Assembly: GCA_937951645.1 (NCBI GenBank)
Contig: CALFBM010000158.1
Span: 1 to 34,241, forward strand
From: an uncultured Rhizobiaceae group bacterium
GTDB taxonomy: Bacteria > Pseudomonadota > Alphaproteobacteria > Rhizobiales > Rhizobiaceae
DNA: 34,241 nt
Direction: 5' to 3'
Part shown: in pieces, positions 1 through 9,150 of the stretch
How positions within the stretch are numbered: position 1 is the first letter of the stretch
Layout of the letters: every line of letters starts with the position of its first letter
The notes under the pieces: model-generated
The model's database searches: none
Told to the model about the DNA's origin: nothing
Seen by the model: the letters and a program-made list of their open reading frames with translations, nothing else
Program-made: the position numbers and the translations under genes

Positions 1-1
1 T

Positions 2-583
2 GGTGATCGTACCCGCCAGCCTGATCATGGTCATGTTGAGTTTTTCCGTGGTATCAAAAACCCTATTGGCCTGAAGTGTGGTCCGTCCATGACTGCTGAT
101 GGCTTGCTTGAACTTTGTGATATTTTAAACCCGGAAAATGAATCTGGTCGTCTTACGCTTATCAATCGCTTTGGGCATGAAAAAGTGGGCGAGCATTTAC
201 CTGATCTTATTCGCGCTGTTGAGCGTGAAGGTAAAAAAGTTGTATGGTCATGTGATCCGATGCACGGCAATACCATTTCTGCTGGTGGCTATAAAACGCG
301 TCCGTTTGATTATGTTCTTTCAGAAGTCAAAAGCTTCTTTGATATTCATAAGTCAGAGGGCACATATGCTGGCGGTGTTCATTTTGAAATGACTGGCCAA
401 GATGTAACGGAATGCACAGGTGGTGCAAAAGAAGTAACAGCCGATGATCTGGGTTCTCGTTACCGCACACAATGTGATCCGCGTCTTAATGCAAACCAAT
501 CACTTGAGTTGGCATTCCTTATTGCGGAACTTCTACAAGAAGATCGTGACGCAGGCAGTGAAAGTCTTGCCGCTAGCGCATAG
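2..583 (+). CDS. Class II 3-deoxy-7-phosphoheptulonate (DAHP) synthase, 3' part
   Basis: This is the C-terminal 193 residues of a class II (plant/AroH-like) DAHP synthase. The enzyme condenses phosphoenolpyruvate and erythrose 4-phosphate in the first step of the shikimate pathway. The frame is open from the first complete codon of the window, so the start lies upstream. Family landmarks include the [14 protein letters not shown] stretch (residues 18-31 of the fragment), [37 protein letters not shown] and a terminal [19 protein letters not shown] block, which together supply substrate and metal ligands (Cys, His, Glu, Asp) in this family. A hairpin terminator follows the stop by about 27 bases. 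The assignment is secure. Allosteric behaviour cannot be judged from the fragment. Confidence 0.95.
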   Translation, partial: GDRTRQPDHGHVEFFRGIKNPIGLKCGPSMTADGLLELCDILNPENESGRLTLINRFGHEKVGEHLPDLIRAVEREGKKVVWSCDPMHGNTISAGGYKTRPFDYVLSEVKSFFDIHKSEGTYAGGVHFEMTGQDVTECTGGAKEVTADDLGSRYRTQCDPRLNANQSLELAFLIAELLQEDRDAGSESLAASA

Positions 584-610
584 TCTTTGCACTCAATATT
601 ATAAGACAAT

Positions 611-643
611 GGGTATCAGGGTTTCTGATGCCCATTTTTGTTT
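611..643 (+). terminator. Rho-independent terminator after DAHP synthase
   Basis: A 9-bp stem, GGGTATCAG (611-619) with CTGATGCCC (625-633), includes one G-U pair and has a 5-base loop. It is followed by ATTTTTGTTT. The T-rich tail runs straight into the GGAGG ribosome binding site of the next gene. Confidence 0.75.
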
Positions 644-653
644 GGAGGTTCAT

Positions 654-1034
654 ATGACTAAAATTACCAAAGGTTCTTGCAATTGTGGTGGTGTTTCGTG
701 GGAAGCAAAAGGCGAGATGCGTCCAATCACAGCCTGTCATTGTGGTCAGTGTCGCAAGCAGAGTGGCTTATATTATGCAGCAACGGCTGCTGATGATGGA
801 AACCTTGCTATAAAGGGCGATACGTTAAAATGGTATCATGCAACACCAGAAGCAAAGCGTGGCTTTTGTGGTGACTGTGGTTCGGCACTTTTCTGGAAAC
901 ATGACAATGATAATTTTACCTCTATCCTTGCAGGTTCGATTGATGGGCCATCTGGTCTTGAAATTGGCAAACATATCTTTGTAGCGGATAAACCGGACTG
1001 GTATGAAATTACGGATGGCAAACCACAAAGTTAA
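654..1034 (+). CDS. GFA/CENP-V family zinc protein (glutathione-dependent formaldehyde-activating-like)
   Basis: This 126-residue protein belongs to the GFA (Mss4-like/CENP-V) fold. Some members bind glutathione or accelerate S-hydroxymethylglutathione formation, but most have no proven reaction. Visible zinc ligands are Cys9 and Cys11 (CNCGG), Cys28, Cys30 and Cys33 (CHCGQC), and Cys72 and Cys75 (CGDCGS), which is the usual two-zinc pattern. The length is typical. The reading frame stays open upstream into the previous gene, but the ATG at 654 is preceded by a strong GGAGG at 644-648, which decides the start. A terminator hairpin sits just before that site, so the gene may depend on read-through or its own weak promoter. 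Family is certain and substrate unknown. Confidence 0.9.
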   Translation: MTKITKGSCNCGGVSWEAKGEMRPITACHCGQCRKQSGLYYAATAADDGNLAIKGDTLKWYHATPEAKRGFCGDCGSALFWKHDNDNFTSILAGSIDGPSGLEIGKHIFVADKPDWYEITDGKPQS

Positions 1035-1083
1035 ACCTGCATGTTTTACTTGCTAATCACGTGAGGTTCGTTATAGCGCCTCT

Positions 1084-2307
1084 ATGAATTATTTTTCTTT
1101 TCTTGTGAACAATGCACGTTGGTTATTGGGTGGCTTCTTACTAACGTTTTTTTCCTCGTTTGGTCAGACATTCTTTATCTCATTGTCAGGTGGTGCCATA
1201 CGCGAAGAATATGGGCTTTCAAATGGTGAGTTTGGTTTAACATATATGCTGGCGACGCTTGCTAGCGCACTTACCCTGCCGTTTTTGGGCAAGATTGTAG
1301 ATTATATATCTGTTGCAAAAACCGTATTGATGATTGTCCCTGCTTTGGCACTTGCTTCGCTTGTAATGGGGTTTTCGCATTCGATCATTTTGCTGATTGT
1401 TGTAATATACTGCTTGCGTCTGTTTGGTCAGGGTATGATGACACATGTTTCCTTGACTGCGATGGGGAAGTGGTACTCCTCTCAGCGTGGCAGGGCTGTT
1501 TCCATTGCAGTCGTGGGGCATCAGGCAGGGGAAGCTTTCCTGCCAATTATTTATTCTGCTGCCTTGCTCATTTTTACATGGCGAGAAACATGGACCATTT
1601 CTGCAATATTTCTAATGCTTGTTGCTTTGCCGGCAATCTATTTTTTGATGCAAGTGGAGCGGGTTCCAGGTGATGCGGAAGTGTCGGAGGCTTCAAGCTC
1701 AAAAGCAAAACATTGGACACGTGCGCAAGTTTTAAGAGATGGCTATTTCTGGGCAATGTTAATTGCAGTTCTTGCACCTTCTTTTATCGGGACAACCCTG
1801 TTTTTTCATCAGGATTACCTTTTGGAACTTCGTGGATGGGACAAGCTTGAATTTTCGGTTTCATTCACTGTAATGGCAGTGCTGACTTTTGTTTTTGCGT
1901 TGATTGCAGGGCAATTGGTTGATCGGTTCTCTGCGACTTCCATGTTACCTTATTTTCTATTGCCACTAGCTGCAGCCTGTACTGCGATGTGGGCATTTGA
2001 GAGTGTCTCGGGGAGTTATATTTTCATGGGACTGCTTGGAGTTTCCTATGGATTTTCATCAACCTTGTTTGGTGCGCTTTGGCCTGAGATTTATGGCACC
2101 AAATACTTGGGTGCTGTGCGCTCAATTATTATTGCCATGATGGTCTTTGGTACAGCTGTTGGGCCAGGGCTTACTGGATATTTGATTGATATTGGCGTGT
2201 CCTATCCGTTACAAATTCTCATAATGGGTATTTACTGCCTTGCGGCAAGTGTCATAATGCTGTTTGTATCGCGCAAAATAAATGCCAGAAGACTGGCTGA
2301 TTCTTAA
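1084..2307 (+). CDS. MFS transporter (407 aa)
   Basis: This is a major facilitator superfamily permease in the inner membrane with about 12 hydrophobic helices. The first begins near residue 12, and a charged cytoplasmic loop near residues 200-215 separates the two halves. Motif-A-like loops follow TM2 (GKIVDYISVAKT) and TM8 (GQLVDRFSATSM). Glycine-rich helices such as GQGMMTHVSLTAMGKW and GTAVGPGLTGYLID fit MFS packing. The substrate cannot be deduced from sequence. It may be co-transcribed with gltX, which starts 22 bases downstream, but no functional link is evident. The start ATG is followed directly by the first hydrophobic segment, and GTGAGG lies upstream at a rather long distance. Confidence 0.9.
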   Translation: MNYFSFLVNNARWLLGGFLLTFFSSFGQTFFISLSGGAIREEYGLSNGEFGLTYMLATLASALTLPFLGKIVDYISVAKTVLMIVPALALASLVMGFSHSIILLIVVIYCLRLFGQGMMTHVSLTAMGKWYSSQRGRAVSIAVVGHQAGEAFLPIIYSAALLIFTWRETWTISAIFLMLVALPAIYFLMQVERVPGDAEVSEASSSKAKHWTRAQVLRDGYFWAMLIAVLAPSFIGTTLFFHQDYLLELRGWDKLEFSVSFTVMAVLTFVFALIAGQLVDRFSATSMLPYFLLPLAAACTAMWAFESVSGSYIFMGLLGVSYGFSSTLFGALWPEIYGTKYLGAVRSIIIAMMVFGTAVGPGLTGYLIDIGVSYPLQILIMGIYCLAASVIMLFVSRKINARRLADS

Positions 2308-2329
2308 ATTTAATTGGAAATGAAATCTA

Positions 2330-3688
2330 ATGACCGTCAGAGTTCGCTTTGCACCATCGCCTACAGGAAACATTCATCTTGGAAATGCCCGTCCGGCACT
2401 GATCAATTGGCTTTTTGCACTTCAAAATGATGGTGAATTTGTGCTTCGTTATGATGATACAGATAAAGAGCGTTCCAAACAGGAGTTTGCTGATGGTATT
2501 GCGCGCGACCTTGATTGGTTAGGTATCAAGCCTCACATCGTTGAGCGTCAGTCTGACCGGGCTGCACAACACGAGGCTGCTACACAAAAGCTAAAGGACG
2601 CCGGGCTTTTGTACCCATGTTATGAGACCCCAGATCAACTGGATCGTCAGCGAAAGCGATTGGCCGCCAGGGGCTTGCCGCCAATTTATGATCGCTCTGC
2701 ACTCAAGCTTGATGATGAACAGCGCAAAGAGCTTGAAGCAGAGGGGCTTGCACCTCATTGGCGTTTTCTACTGCCCAATTATTCAGATAATCCATTTGAA
2801 ACACAACGCACTGAAGAAACATGGGACGATGTTATTCGTGGGCGTCAGACTGTAGATTTGGCATCCATGTCAGATCCTGTCCTTATTCGTGCAGATGGGT
2901 CATGGCTCTATACGCTTCCAAGTGTTGTGGATGATATTGACCTTGGTATTACGCATATTATTCGCGGTGATGATCATGTTACCAATACGGGTGCGCAGAT
3001 TGCCATATTTAAGGCGCTGGGTGCCAAGCCTCCAATATGTGGTCACCATAATTTGCTAACAACTGAAGGCGGTGAAGGGCTTTCCAAGCGCCTTGGCTCG
3101 CTTTCTATTCGTACACTGGCTGAAGATGGTTATGAGCCAATGGCTGTGGCATGTTTGGCCGTTTTAACAGGTACTTCCGGTCCTGTTGAAGCTTTAGCCT
3201 CGCTTGAAGAGCTTGCAGAAAAGTTTGATGCAAAGTCTGTTACCAAGTCATCTGCGAAATTTAGTCCTTCAGAGCTTGATAGTTTGAATAAGAAGATTGT
3301 CCATCAACTTGATTATGTTGATGTAAAAGACCGTCTTGATGCCATGAATGTTGGCGGCGGTGAAGCTTTCTGGCTTGCGGTTAAAGATAACCTTGGGAAG
3401 GTGTCTGAAGCTTCTGAATTATGGGAGCTGGTTGAGAATGCAAAGCCTGTTATTGATGATGAGGATGCTGACTTTATTGCAACTGCAAAGTCGGTTCTGC
3501 CGGAGGGGGATTTGTCTGTTGAGACTTGGGGGCTGTGGCTTGGCAAAATTAAACAAGTATCCGACCGCAAGGGTAAAGGGTTATTTATGCCACTACGCAA
3601 GGCGCTGACCGGAATGGAACATGGCCCTGAACTGGATAAATTGTTGCCGCTTATTGGACGGGAAAGAACGCTGGCCCGACTATCCTGA
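2330..3688 (+). CDS. gltX: Glutamyl-tRNA synthetase, GltX2-like
   Basis: Class I aminoacyl-tRNA synthetase of 452 residues that charges tRNA with glutamate. The N-terminal signature [19 protein letters not shown] carries the HIGH motif as HLGN (residues 17-20), and the KMSKS loop appears as GLSKRLGS near residue 252. A full anticodon-binding C-terminal half follows, so this is not the truncated GluQ-RS. The sequence ([27 protein letters not shown]) looks like the second GluRS type found in alphaproteobacteria that also carry a conventional GltX1 and lack GlnRS. I infer that another gltX exists outside the window. GGAAATGA precedes the ATG. Its last 38 bases overlap the 3' end of the convergent DUF2865 gene. 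Confidence 0.93.
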   Translation: MTVRVRFAPSPTGNIHLGNARPALINWLFALQNDGEFVLRYDDTDKERSKQEFADGIARDLDWLGIKPHIVERQSDRAAQHEAATQKLKDAGLLYPCYETPDQLDRQRKRLAARGLPPIYDRSALKLDDEQRKELEAEGLAPHWRFLLPNYSDNPFETQRTEETWDDVIRGRQTVDLASMSDPVLIRADGSWLYTLPSVVDDIDLGITHIIRGDDHVTNTGAQIAIFKALGAKPPICGHHNLLTTEGGEGLSKRLGSLSIRTLAEDGYEPMAVACLAVLTGTSGPVEALASLEELAEKFDAKSVTKSSAKFSPSELDSLNKKIVHQLDYVDVKDRLDAMNVGGGEAFWLAVKDNLGKVSEASELWELVENAKPVIDDEDADFIATAKSVLPEGDLSVETWGLWLGKIKQVSDRKGKGLFMPLRKALTGMEHGPELDKLLPLIGRERTLARLS

Positions 3689-4823
3689 CCTTCCGATTTT
3701 CTGCCAGAAGCTGCTTTTCTTCGACCTCTTTTGAAGAACGTGCATCAATGAGGTAAGATTTTGCCTTGGCAAGGGTTATGTTATCGCGTTTAATATCATG
3801 ATCATCAGGTGCCAAAGCGGGGTCTTCACGAAAAACTGGTATTCCAATTTTTGTAACCTCGTGTTTGTCTAAAATTTCGTTTGATGTATTTTCAATGCCC
3901 TGTATTCTGTTTTCAATTGCAAAACGGCATTTTTGTTCAAGATCAACTGATTTTCTGTAAGCAAAGGCAAAAGACTCACTTGCATATGGTTTGCCTGTCC
4001 TGTAGTTGACCATTTCTTCGCTGTCTTCTGTTGGCATTCTATGATGATATAATTCTACATTAACGCTTGGGCACATTGCCTGACAGGTTTCCTGATCATT
4101 TTCAAAGCGATTTTTAACAGTAGAAAAACTAATTGGAAAATAATAACCATCAGTTTTTCTGACGCAGAGCGTACGATAAGTTCCAGCACCCGCATAGGTA
4201 GGACTTTCCTCATTATTGTTATCACGTTGCCCATTGTTCTTGTATGTTTTAACACCAAAAACCTGCTCCAGAAGTGTTTTACGTTTTGGTTTTTTTGGTT
4301 GCTCTGTTTTCACTTGGCGAGTCTCGCTCGTATTACAACGGTTTTGTTTAAGCTCACTTAGAATTTTATTACGTTGGTTTGCATTTCCGGATTGTTTTGG
4401 AGTGAATTTTGCTCGTGTGTTTTTAAGATTTCTCAGGTTTTTTTCCATCTTTTTAAGGCTGGAAATAATTCGTCTACATTGTGGACTTTTGCTATTGAAC
4501 AAGCCTAGTCCAGTACAGCGCCCACGTTTGGCAATGCGTTTTGTTTTTGTAATCTGTATTTGTTGCGACCTTGCCGCATTGTCATATTGGCGATATTTTG
4601 CTGAATTTCCACCTGATGAACTTCTCTTGGAAAGAGATGCCAGCTGAGCATTAAGTGCTCGGCACTGGGCAGATTGAGATTGTGCTTCTGTCTCACCAAT
4701 GGAGGTTGAAAGCATAAAAACTGAAAGGCCAAACAGCGTAATACAATGCACCGCTGCTTGTTTGAATGCAGATGATATTTCCAATTTGCCCACTAATTTT
4801 ACTCTCGAACACTTATTTCTCAC
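3651..4823 (-). CDS. Secreted DUF2865-domain protein
   Basis: This 390-residue exported protein of unknown function is of the DUF2865 type known mainly from Hyphomicrobiales. A hydrophobic segment ([14 protein letters not shown], about residues 26-39) followed by small residues ending at EAQ looks like a signal peptide. The mature protein is basic and Cys-containing, with repeated CRxxxxxL/[12 protein letters not shown] helices. Its conserved core runs from [17 protein letters not shown] through [19 protein letters not shown] to the region ending EQKCRF. The listed start is GTG. In-frame GTG and TTG codons at residues 11, 14 and 25 are alternatives that would give a more ordinary leader length. 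The 3' end overlaps gltX on the opposite strand by 38 bases. The biological role is not known. Confidence 0.82.
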   Translation of the reverse strand: MRNKCSRVKLVGKLEISSAFKQAAVHCITLFGLSVFMLSTSIGETEAQSQSAQCRALNAQLASLSKRSSSGGNSAKYRQYDNAARSQQIQITKTKRIAKRGRCTGLGLFNSKSPQCRRIISSLKKMEKNLRNLKNTRAKFTPKQSGNANQRNKILSELKQNRCNTSETRQVKTEQPKKPKRKTLLEQVFGVKTYKNNGQRDNNNEESPTYAGAGTYRTLCVRKTDGYYFPISFSTVKNRFENDQETCQAMCPSVNVELYHHRMPTEDSEEMVNYRTGKPYASESFAFAYRKSVDLEQKCRFAIENRIQGIENTSNEILDKHEVTKIGIPVFREDPALAPDDHDIKRDNITLAKAKSYLIDARSSKEVEEKQLLAENRKVRIVGPAFFPVQ

Positions 4824-4896
4824 AAAAATCTAGTACCAGAACAAGGTTAAAGCATGATTTAAATGAATGTAATCTGAAGGCAATGTCGAAATTAGT

Positions 4897-7209
4897 TTAT
4901 CTGGTTTCTTCCTCATGCTGAATGGCCTGAACTGCTGCAAGTGCAGTCATGTTTAATACGCCCCGAGAGGTAACCGCTGGCGGCAAGATATGAGCAGGTC
5001 GTTTGGTGCCCAGTATGATTGGGCCAACATGTAATCCGTCGTTTATCGCCTTGGCGACGTTCATTGTAATATTTGCTGCATCCAGGTTTGGGAAAACAAG
5101 CAGGTTGGCTTTGCCCTTGAGACGAGACCCTGGGTAAACTTTTTCGCGGATGGTTTCATCAAGTGCACTGTCGCCATGCATTTCACCATCAACTTCAAGC
5201 TCAGGGTTGGTCTTAAACAGAATTTCAGCTGCTTCACGCATGATTTTTGATGTTTTCATGGGGCGAGATCCAAAATCAGAAGCAGACAATAAAGCTGCTT
5301 TTGGAATAATGCCAAAACGTTCAATTTCCTTTGCTGCCAATCTTGTCATTTCTGCAATTTGTTGTGCATCAGGGTCTTCAGCGATATAGGTATCTGTCAT
5401 GAAGAGTGCGCGTTTTTGGTCAATGAGTAAGCTCATTGCGTGAAGGGAGGTTAATCCTTCCTGACGGCCAATAATTTGATCAATGTATTGTCTATGGCGG
5501 AAGAAGCGGCCTTCAAGACCACAAATCAAGGCATCCGCATCATCGCGGATCATTGCAATTGCGCCGATCGCTGTTGTATTTGTTCGAACAATATTCTTTG
5601 CAGCGTCAGGTGTAATACCGTTACGGCCTGTTACCTCAATGAGCGTGTTAACGTAATCACGATAACGGTCGTCTTGTTGTGGATTGATGACTTCAAAGTC
5701 TTTGCCTGGGCGAATGCTTAAGCCAAATCGTTCCAATCTCTGTTCAATAATTTGGGGTCTGCCGATCAAAATGGGTTGGCAAAGTTTATCTTGAAGTGCA
5801 ATTTCAGCTGCACGCAAGACGCGCTCGTCTTCACCGTCCGAGAAGATAACGCGCTTGTTGTTGTTTGTTGTTGCCTTCTCGATGATTGGCTTCATGATCA
5901 TGCCAGAACGGAACACAAAGCGATTTAAAGTGTCATGATATGCATCCCAATCCTTGATTGGACGCGTGGCAACGCCGCTTTCAATTGCTGCCTTTGCAAC
6001 AGCAGGTGCAACGCGCAATATCAACCTTGGGTCAAATGGTGAAGGAATAAGATAATCAGGGCCAAAACTTGGTGTTTCTCCGCCATAGGCGCCTGCAGCT
6101 GCTTCAGAAGGTTCTTCGCGTGCCAGATCACCAATTGCTTTAACAGCAGCGATCTTCATTTCCTCATTAATGGTTATTGCTCCAACATCCAGTGCGCCAC
6201 GGAAGATAAAAGGGAAGCAAAGTACATTGTTTACCTGATTTGGATAATCTGAGCGGCCTGTACAAATCATTGCATCAGCACGTGCTTCACGGGCAAGTTC
6301 AGGCATGATTTCCGGTGTCGGGTTTGCCAGCGCCATTACAATCGGATTTTCTTTCATTTCTTTCAACATTTCAGGTTTTAAAACACCTGCAGCTGAAAGA
6401 CCGATGAAAACATCTGTATCTGGCATGATTTCGGCAAGTTCGCGCTTATCGGTTTTTTGTGCGTAGACCTGTTTGTAGCGATCCATGCTTTCGTTTCTGC
6501 CGTCATACACAACACCTTTTGAGTCAGATACCCAGATGTTTTCACGCTTTGCGCCCATGGAAACGAGGAGATTCAAACAAGCGATAGAGGCTGCACCTGC
6601 ACCAGATGCTACGATTTTTACATCGCCAATGTTCTTTTTGGCAACTTCCAATCCATTGCGAACGCCGGCAGCAACGATGATTGCTGTTCCGTGTTGGTCG
6701 TCATGAAAAACCGGAATTTTCATACGTTCGCGCAGTTGTTCTTCAATCAAAAAACATTCAGGAGCGCTAATGTCCTCAAGATTGATGCCGCCAAACGTTG
6801 GTTCCATTGCCGCTATGACATCACAGAACTGGTCAACCCTGGTTTCGTTTACTTCAATATCAAATACATTTACATCTGCAAATTTCTTAAAAAGTACTGC
6901 CTTGCCTTCCATGACAGGCTTTGAGGCGAGGGGGCCGATGTTACCCAAGCCTAATACTGCAGTACCATTTGATATTACCGCAACAAGATTGGCGCGCCCT
7001 GTGTATTGAGCAGCCATTTCCGGGTCAACTTCGATGTGGAGACAAGGAGCAGCCACGCCTGGTGAATAAGCAAGTGCCAAATCGCGTTGATTGCCCATTG
7101 GTTTTGTTGCCTGAATTTCCATCTTGCCCGGTTTCGGGTTCATATGATAAAAAAGTGCGCCTTCTTCAAGTTCATTTGCAGGTTTGTAGTTCTTTTTATT
7201 GTCTGACAT
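4897..7209 (-). CDS. maeB: NADP-dependent malic enzyme with C-terminal phosphotransacetylase-like domain
   Basis: This 770-residue protein is the proteobacterial MaeB type. It decarboxylates malate to pyruvate and yields NADPH. The N-terminal malic domain shows [29 protein letters not shown] and FHDDQHGTA. The NAD(P)-binding domain has [13 protein letters not shown] and [11 protein letters not shown]. From about residue 445 a phosphotransacetylase-like domain follows ([33 protein letters not shown]), which in this family is regulatory and not catalytic. The frame extends upstream to 7344 inside the SDR gene. The MSDNKKNY start at 7209, behind GGAATC, fits the family, and the adjacent ATG at 7212 is equally possible. 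It lies 47 bases after the SDR stop on the same strand, so co-transcription is likely. Confidence 0.95.
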   Translation of the reverse strand: MSDNKKNYKPANELEEGALFYHMNPKPGKMEIQATKPMGNQRDLALAYSPGVAAPCLHIEVDPEMAAQYTGRANLVAVISNGTAVLGLGNIGPLASKPVMEGKAVLFKKFADVNVFDIEVNETRVDQFCDVIAAMEPTFGGINLEDISAPECFLIEEQLRERMKIPVFHDDQHGTAIIVAAGVRNGLEVAKKNIGDVKIVASGAGAASIACLNLLVSMGAKRENIWVSDSKGVVYDGRNESMDRYKQVYAQKTDKRELAEIMPDTDVFIGLSAAGVLKPEMLKEMKENPIVMALANPTPEIMPELAREARADAMICTGRSDYPNQVNNVLCFPFIFRGALDVGAITINEEMKIAAVKAIGDLAREEPSEAAAGAYGGETPSFGPDYLIPSPFDPRLILRVAPAVAKAAIESGVATRPIKDWDAYHDTLNRFVFRSGMIMKPIIEKATTNNNKRVIFSDGEDERVLRAAEIALQDKLCQPILIGRPQIIEQRLERFGLSIRPGKDFEVINPQQDDRYRDYVNTLIEVTGRNGITPDAAKNIVRTNTTAIGAIAMIRDDADALICGLEGRFFRHRQYIDQIIGRQEGLTSLHAMSLLIDQKRALFMTDTYIAEDPDAQQIAEMTRLAAKEIERFGIIPKAALLSASDFGSRPMKTSKIMREAAEILFKTNPELEVDGEMHGDSALDETIREKVYPGSRLKGKANLLVFPNLDAANITMNVAKAINDGLHVGPIILGTKRPAHILPPAVTSRGVLNMTALAAVQAIQHEEETR

Positions 7210-7256
7210 CATGATTCCGGATTGTTTTGTAAGGTTTTGATTTTGAATAGTTATTT

Positions 7257-8036
7257 CTAAAATGCATTCTTGTTCAAGCCGCCATCCACAAGGAAGTTTC
7301 TTCCTGTGATATAGCCTGCATGTTGTGAGCAGAGAAAAGCGCATAAAGCACCAAATTCATCAGCTGTTCCAAATCGTTTGGCTGGAATTGCGTTTGCCTC
7401 GTTTTGCGAAACTTCTTCAAGGCTTATGTTTTGCGCAGCTGCAGTCGCTTTTAATCCGCCCATTAATCTGTCTGTATTCATTTTACCGGGTAAAATTTGA
7501 TTGATGGTTACGTTTTTATCCGCAACAGATCGGCAGATTCCTGCCAGAAATGAAGAAAGACCCGCTCTGGCACCTGATGAAAGGTCTAATCCCTCAATAG
7601 CTGTATAAACTGAAAGAGATGTAATGTTGATGATGCGCCCATAGCCGCGCTCTGCCATTCCATCCATTGTTGCCTGGATTAATTCAATTGGTGTCACCAT
7701 GTTTTGTGTGACCCCTTCGAGTATTGCTGTCCTGTCGAGTTCACGGAAGTCCTTGCGTGGTGGGCCACCGTTATTATTTACCAAAATATCGGGGTCAGGA
7801 CAGGCTTCAAGCAATGCTGCCTGACCTTCAGGGGTTGAGACATCAGCCAAAACGACTTTAGCTTCATGTTTTGCATTTCTTGAAATTTCTTCTGCTGTTG
7901 CCATCGTTACATCATGATTTCTACCATTTATGATTACCTGACAGCCTGCTTCTGCAAGATGCTTTGCGCATCCTTTACCGAGACCTCTGCTTGATGCGCA
8001 AACAATCGCTTTTCGGTTAGTAATCCCTAGATCCAT
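7257..8036 (-). CDS. Atypical short-chain dehydrogenase/reductase lacking the YxxxK pair
   Basis: This 259-residue SDR-fold protein has a glycine-rich nucleotide loop CASSRGLGKG (residues 13-22), an NNNGGPP variant of the NNAG motif (88-94), a conserved Ser140 in NITS and a C-terminal ITGRNFLVDGG. Where classical SDRs have Tyr-x-x-x-Lys thirteen residues after the catalytic Ser, this one has Ser153 and Arg157 (SSGARAGL). The GGPP plus GARAGL combination recurs in a rhizobial SDR subfamily from memory, so it is unlikely to be a sequencing fault. Classical hydride-transfer chemistry is therefore doubtful. It may bind a dinucleotide without acting as a reductase, or use other residues. It is upstream of maeB on the same strand and divergent from the dehydratase gene. 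Confidence 0.88.
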   Translation of the reverse strand: MDLGITNRKAIVCASSRGLGKGCAKHLAEAGCQVIINGRNHDVTMATAEEISRNAKHEAKVVLADVSTPEGQAALLEACPDPDILVNNNGGPPRKDFRELDRTAILEGVTQNMVTPIELIQATMDGMAERGYGRIINITSLSVYTAIEGLDLSSGARAGLSSFLAGICRSVADKNVTINQILPGKMNTDRLMGGLKATAAAQNISLEEVSQNEANAIPAKRFGTADEFGALCAFLCSQHAGYITGRNFLVDGGLNKNAF

Positions 8037-8087
8037 GAAGGCATCCTTTATCTATAAAAAAAGCAAGTCTAATTTCTAACGCAACTC

Positions 8088-8111
8088 TATTTGCTTTACC
8101 ATATGCAAATA
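8088..8111. promoter_or_regulatory. Inverted repeat between divergent SDR and dehydratase genes
   Basis: TATTTGC (8088-8094) and GCAAATA (8105-8111) form perfect 7-bp arms around a 10-base spacer. It lies in the only regulatory interval shared by the two divergent genes, about 50 bases from either start. It could be a dimeric regulator site. No regulator gene is adjacent, so the identity is unknown. Confidence 0.35.
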
Positions 8112-8164
8112 AGGAAATAGTGTTTTAGCTGAATTTGTATTGTTTAAATTTTGAAAGTGCTCTT

Positions 8165-9142
8165 ATGGCTGAATATATCCCGACTTATGATGATATTGTA
8201 TCCGCAGCACAAACTATTAAAGGTGAAGCTGTCCGTACCCGTTTAATGCGTAGTGAAGCTTTGGACAAGGCAACGGGTTGCAAGGTTTTTATAAAGCCGG
8301 AGAATCTGCAAAGAACGGGGTCGTTTAAATTTCGTGGTGCTTATAATGCTATTAGCAAATTAAGCAATGAAGAAAGAGCCAAGGGTGTCCTGGCAAGTTC
8401 ATCAGGCAATCATGCGCAAGGTGTAGGGGCTGCATCGCAACTTTTTGGGTGTTTATCAACAATAGTTATGCCAGCAGATGCACCTGTTATGAAAGTTGAG
8501 CGAACAAAGGCTTTTGGTGCAAAGGTTGTGCATTTTGAACGTGCAACGCAAGACCGTGAAGCTGTTTTAAAGCATGTTCAAAATGAAACCGGAGGTGTTG
8601 TTGTTCATCCATACAACAATGCAATGGTTATTGCCGGACAAGGGACGGTTGGTCTTGAAATAGTAGAGGATATCAAGGATGGCGAAGATCACCTAGATCG
8701 CGTTATTGCATGTACTGGCGGTGGTGGATTGACTTCGGGGGTTGCCTTGGCAATTAATCACCACTTCCCTGAAGTAAAAATCCACTCGGCTGAACCTGCG
8801 GGTTTTGATGATTACAAGCGATCCCTTGAAAGCGGCAAACCAGAATGTAATGCAACAACTGCCGGTTCAATCTGCGATGCAATTATATCTCCAAGTCCTG
8901 GATCAATTGGTTTTACGATAAACAAGAAACTTCTTCATTCCGGTTTGGTTGTCACAGATGAAGAAGCGCTGGCAGCTGTTAAATTTGCTTATGAAGAGTT
9001 GAAGCTTGTTGTGGAGCCAGGTGGAGCCGTTGCGCTTGCAGGGGTTTTGAAATACGGGAATGAATGGGCAGGAGAAACAATTGCCATTGTTCTGTCAGGC
9101 GGCAATATAGACCCGGATGTTTTCATCCGGGCCATATCTTGA
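8165..9142 (+). CDS. PLP-dependent threonine/serine dehydratase
   Basis: This 325-residue fold-type II PLP enzyme of the threonine dehydratase/serine racemase group deaminates threonine or serine to a 2-oxo acid. The Schiff-base lysine is Lys55 in TGSFKFRGA, SSSGNHAQGVG binds the substrate carboxylate, and TGGGGLTSG holds the PLP phosphate. There is no C-terminal ACT domain, so it resembles catabolic (TdcB-like) or racemase-type members, not the feedback-inhibited biosynthetic IlvA. An upstream in-frame ATG at 8135 exists, but MAEYIPTYDDI at 8165, with GAAAG ahead of it, matches the usual family N-terminus. Whether it prefers threonine, serine or a modified amino acid cannot be read from sequence. 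Confidence 0.9.
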   Translation: MAEYIPTYDDIVSAAQTIKGEAVRTRLMRSEALDKATGCKVFIKPENLQRTGSFKFRGAYNAISKLSNEERAKGVLASSSGNHAQGVGAASQLFGCLSTIVMPADAPVMKVERTKAFGAKVVHFERATQDREAVLKHVQNETGGVVVHPYNNAMVIAGQGTVGLEIVEDIKDGEDHLDRVIACTGGGGLTSGVALAINHHFPEVKIHSAEPAGFDDYKRSLESGKPECNATTAGSICDAIISPSPGSIGFTINKKLLHSGLVVTDEEALAAVKFAYEELKLVVEPGGAVALAGVLKYGNEWAGETIAIVLSGGNIDPDVFIRAIS

Positions 9143-9150
9143 AAAAAAGG

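Noticed and set aside
2330-3688. GluQ-RS (tRNA-Asp queuosine glutamylation enzyme)
   Set aside because: The protein has a complete anticodon-binding C-terminal half and is 452 residues long. GluQ-RS is about 300 residues and lacks that domain.
4216-4647. A 143-codon plus-strand frame opposite the DUF2865 gene
   Set aside because: It is antisense to the Lys/Arg-rich part of the secreted protein, giving a Phe/Leu/Arg-rich translation with no family features and no ribosome binding site.
4847-4862. TTAA repeats upstream of the malic enzyme 3' end as a CtrA-type box
   Set aside because: The spacer is eight bases, not seven, and it lies between two same-strand genes at the end of malic enzyme, with no fitting promoter.
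7210-7344. Extended N-terminus of the malic enzyme starting at 7344
   Set aside because: It would overlap the end of the SDR gene, and the extra residues do not resemble the family N-terminus. The start near 7209-7212 is the usual one.
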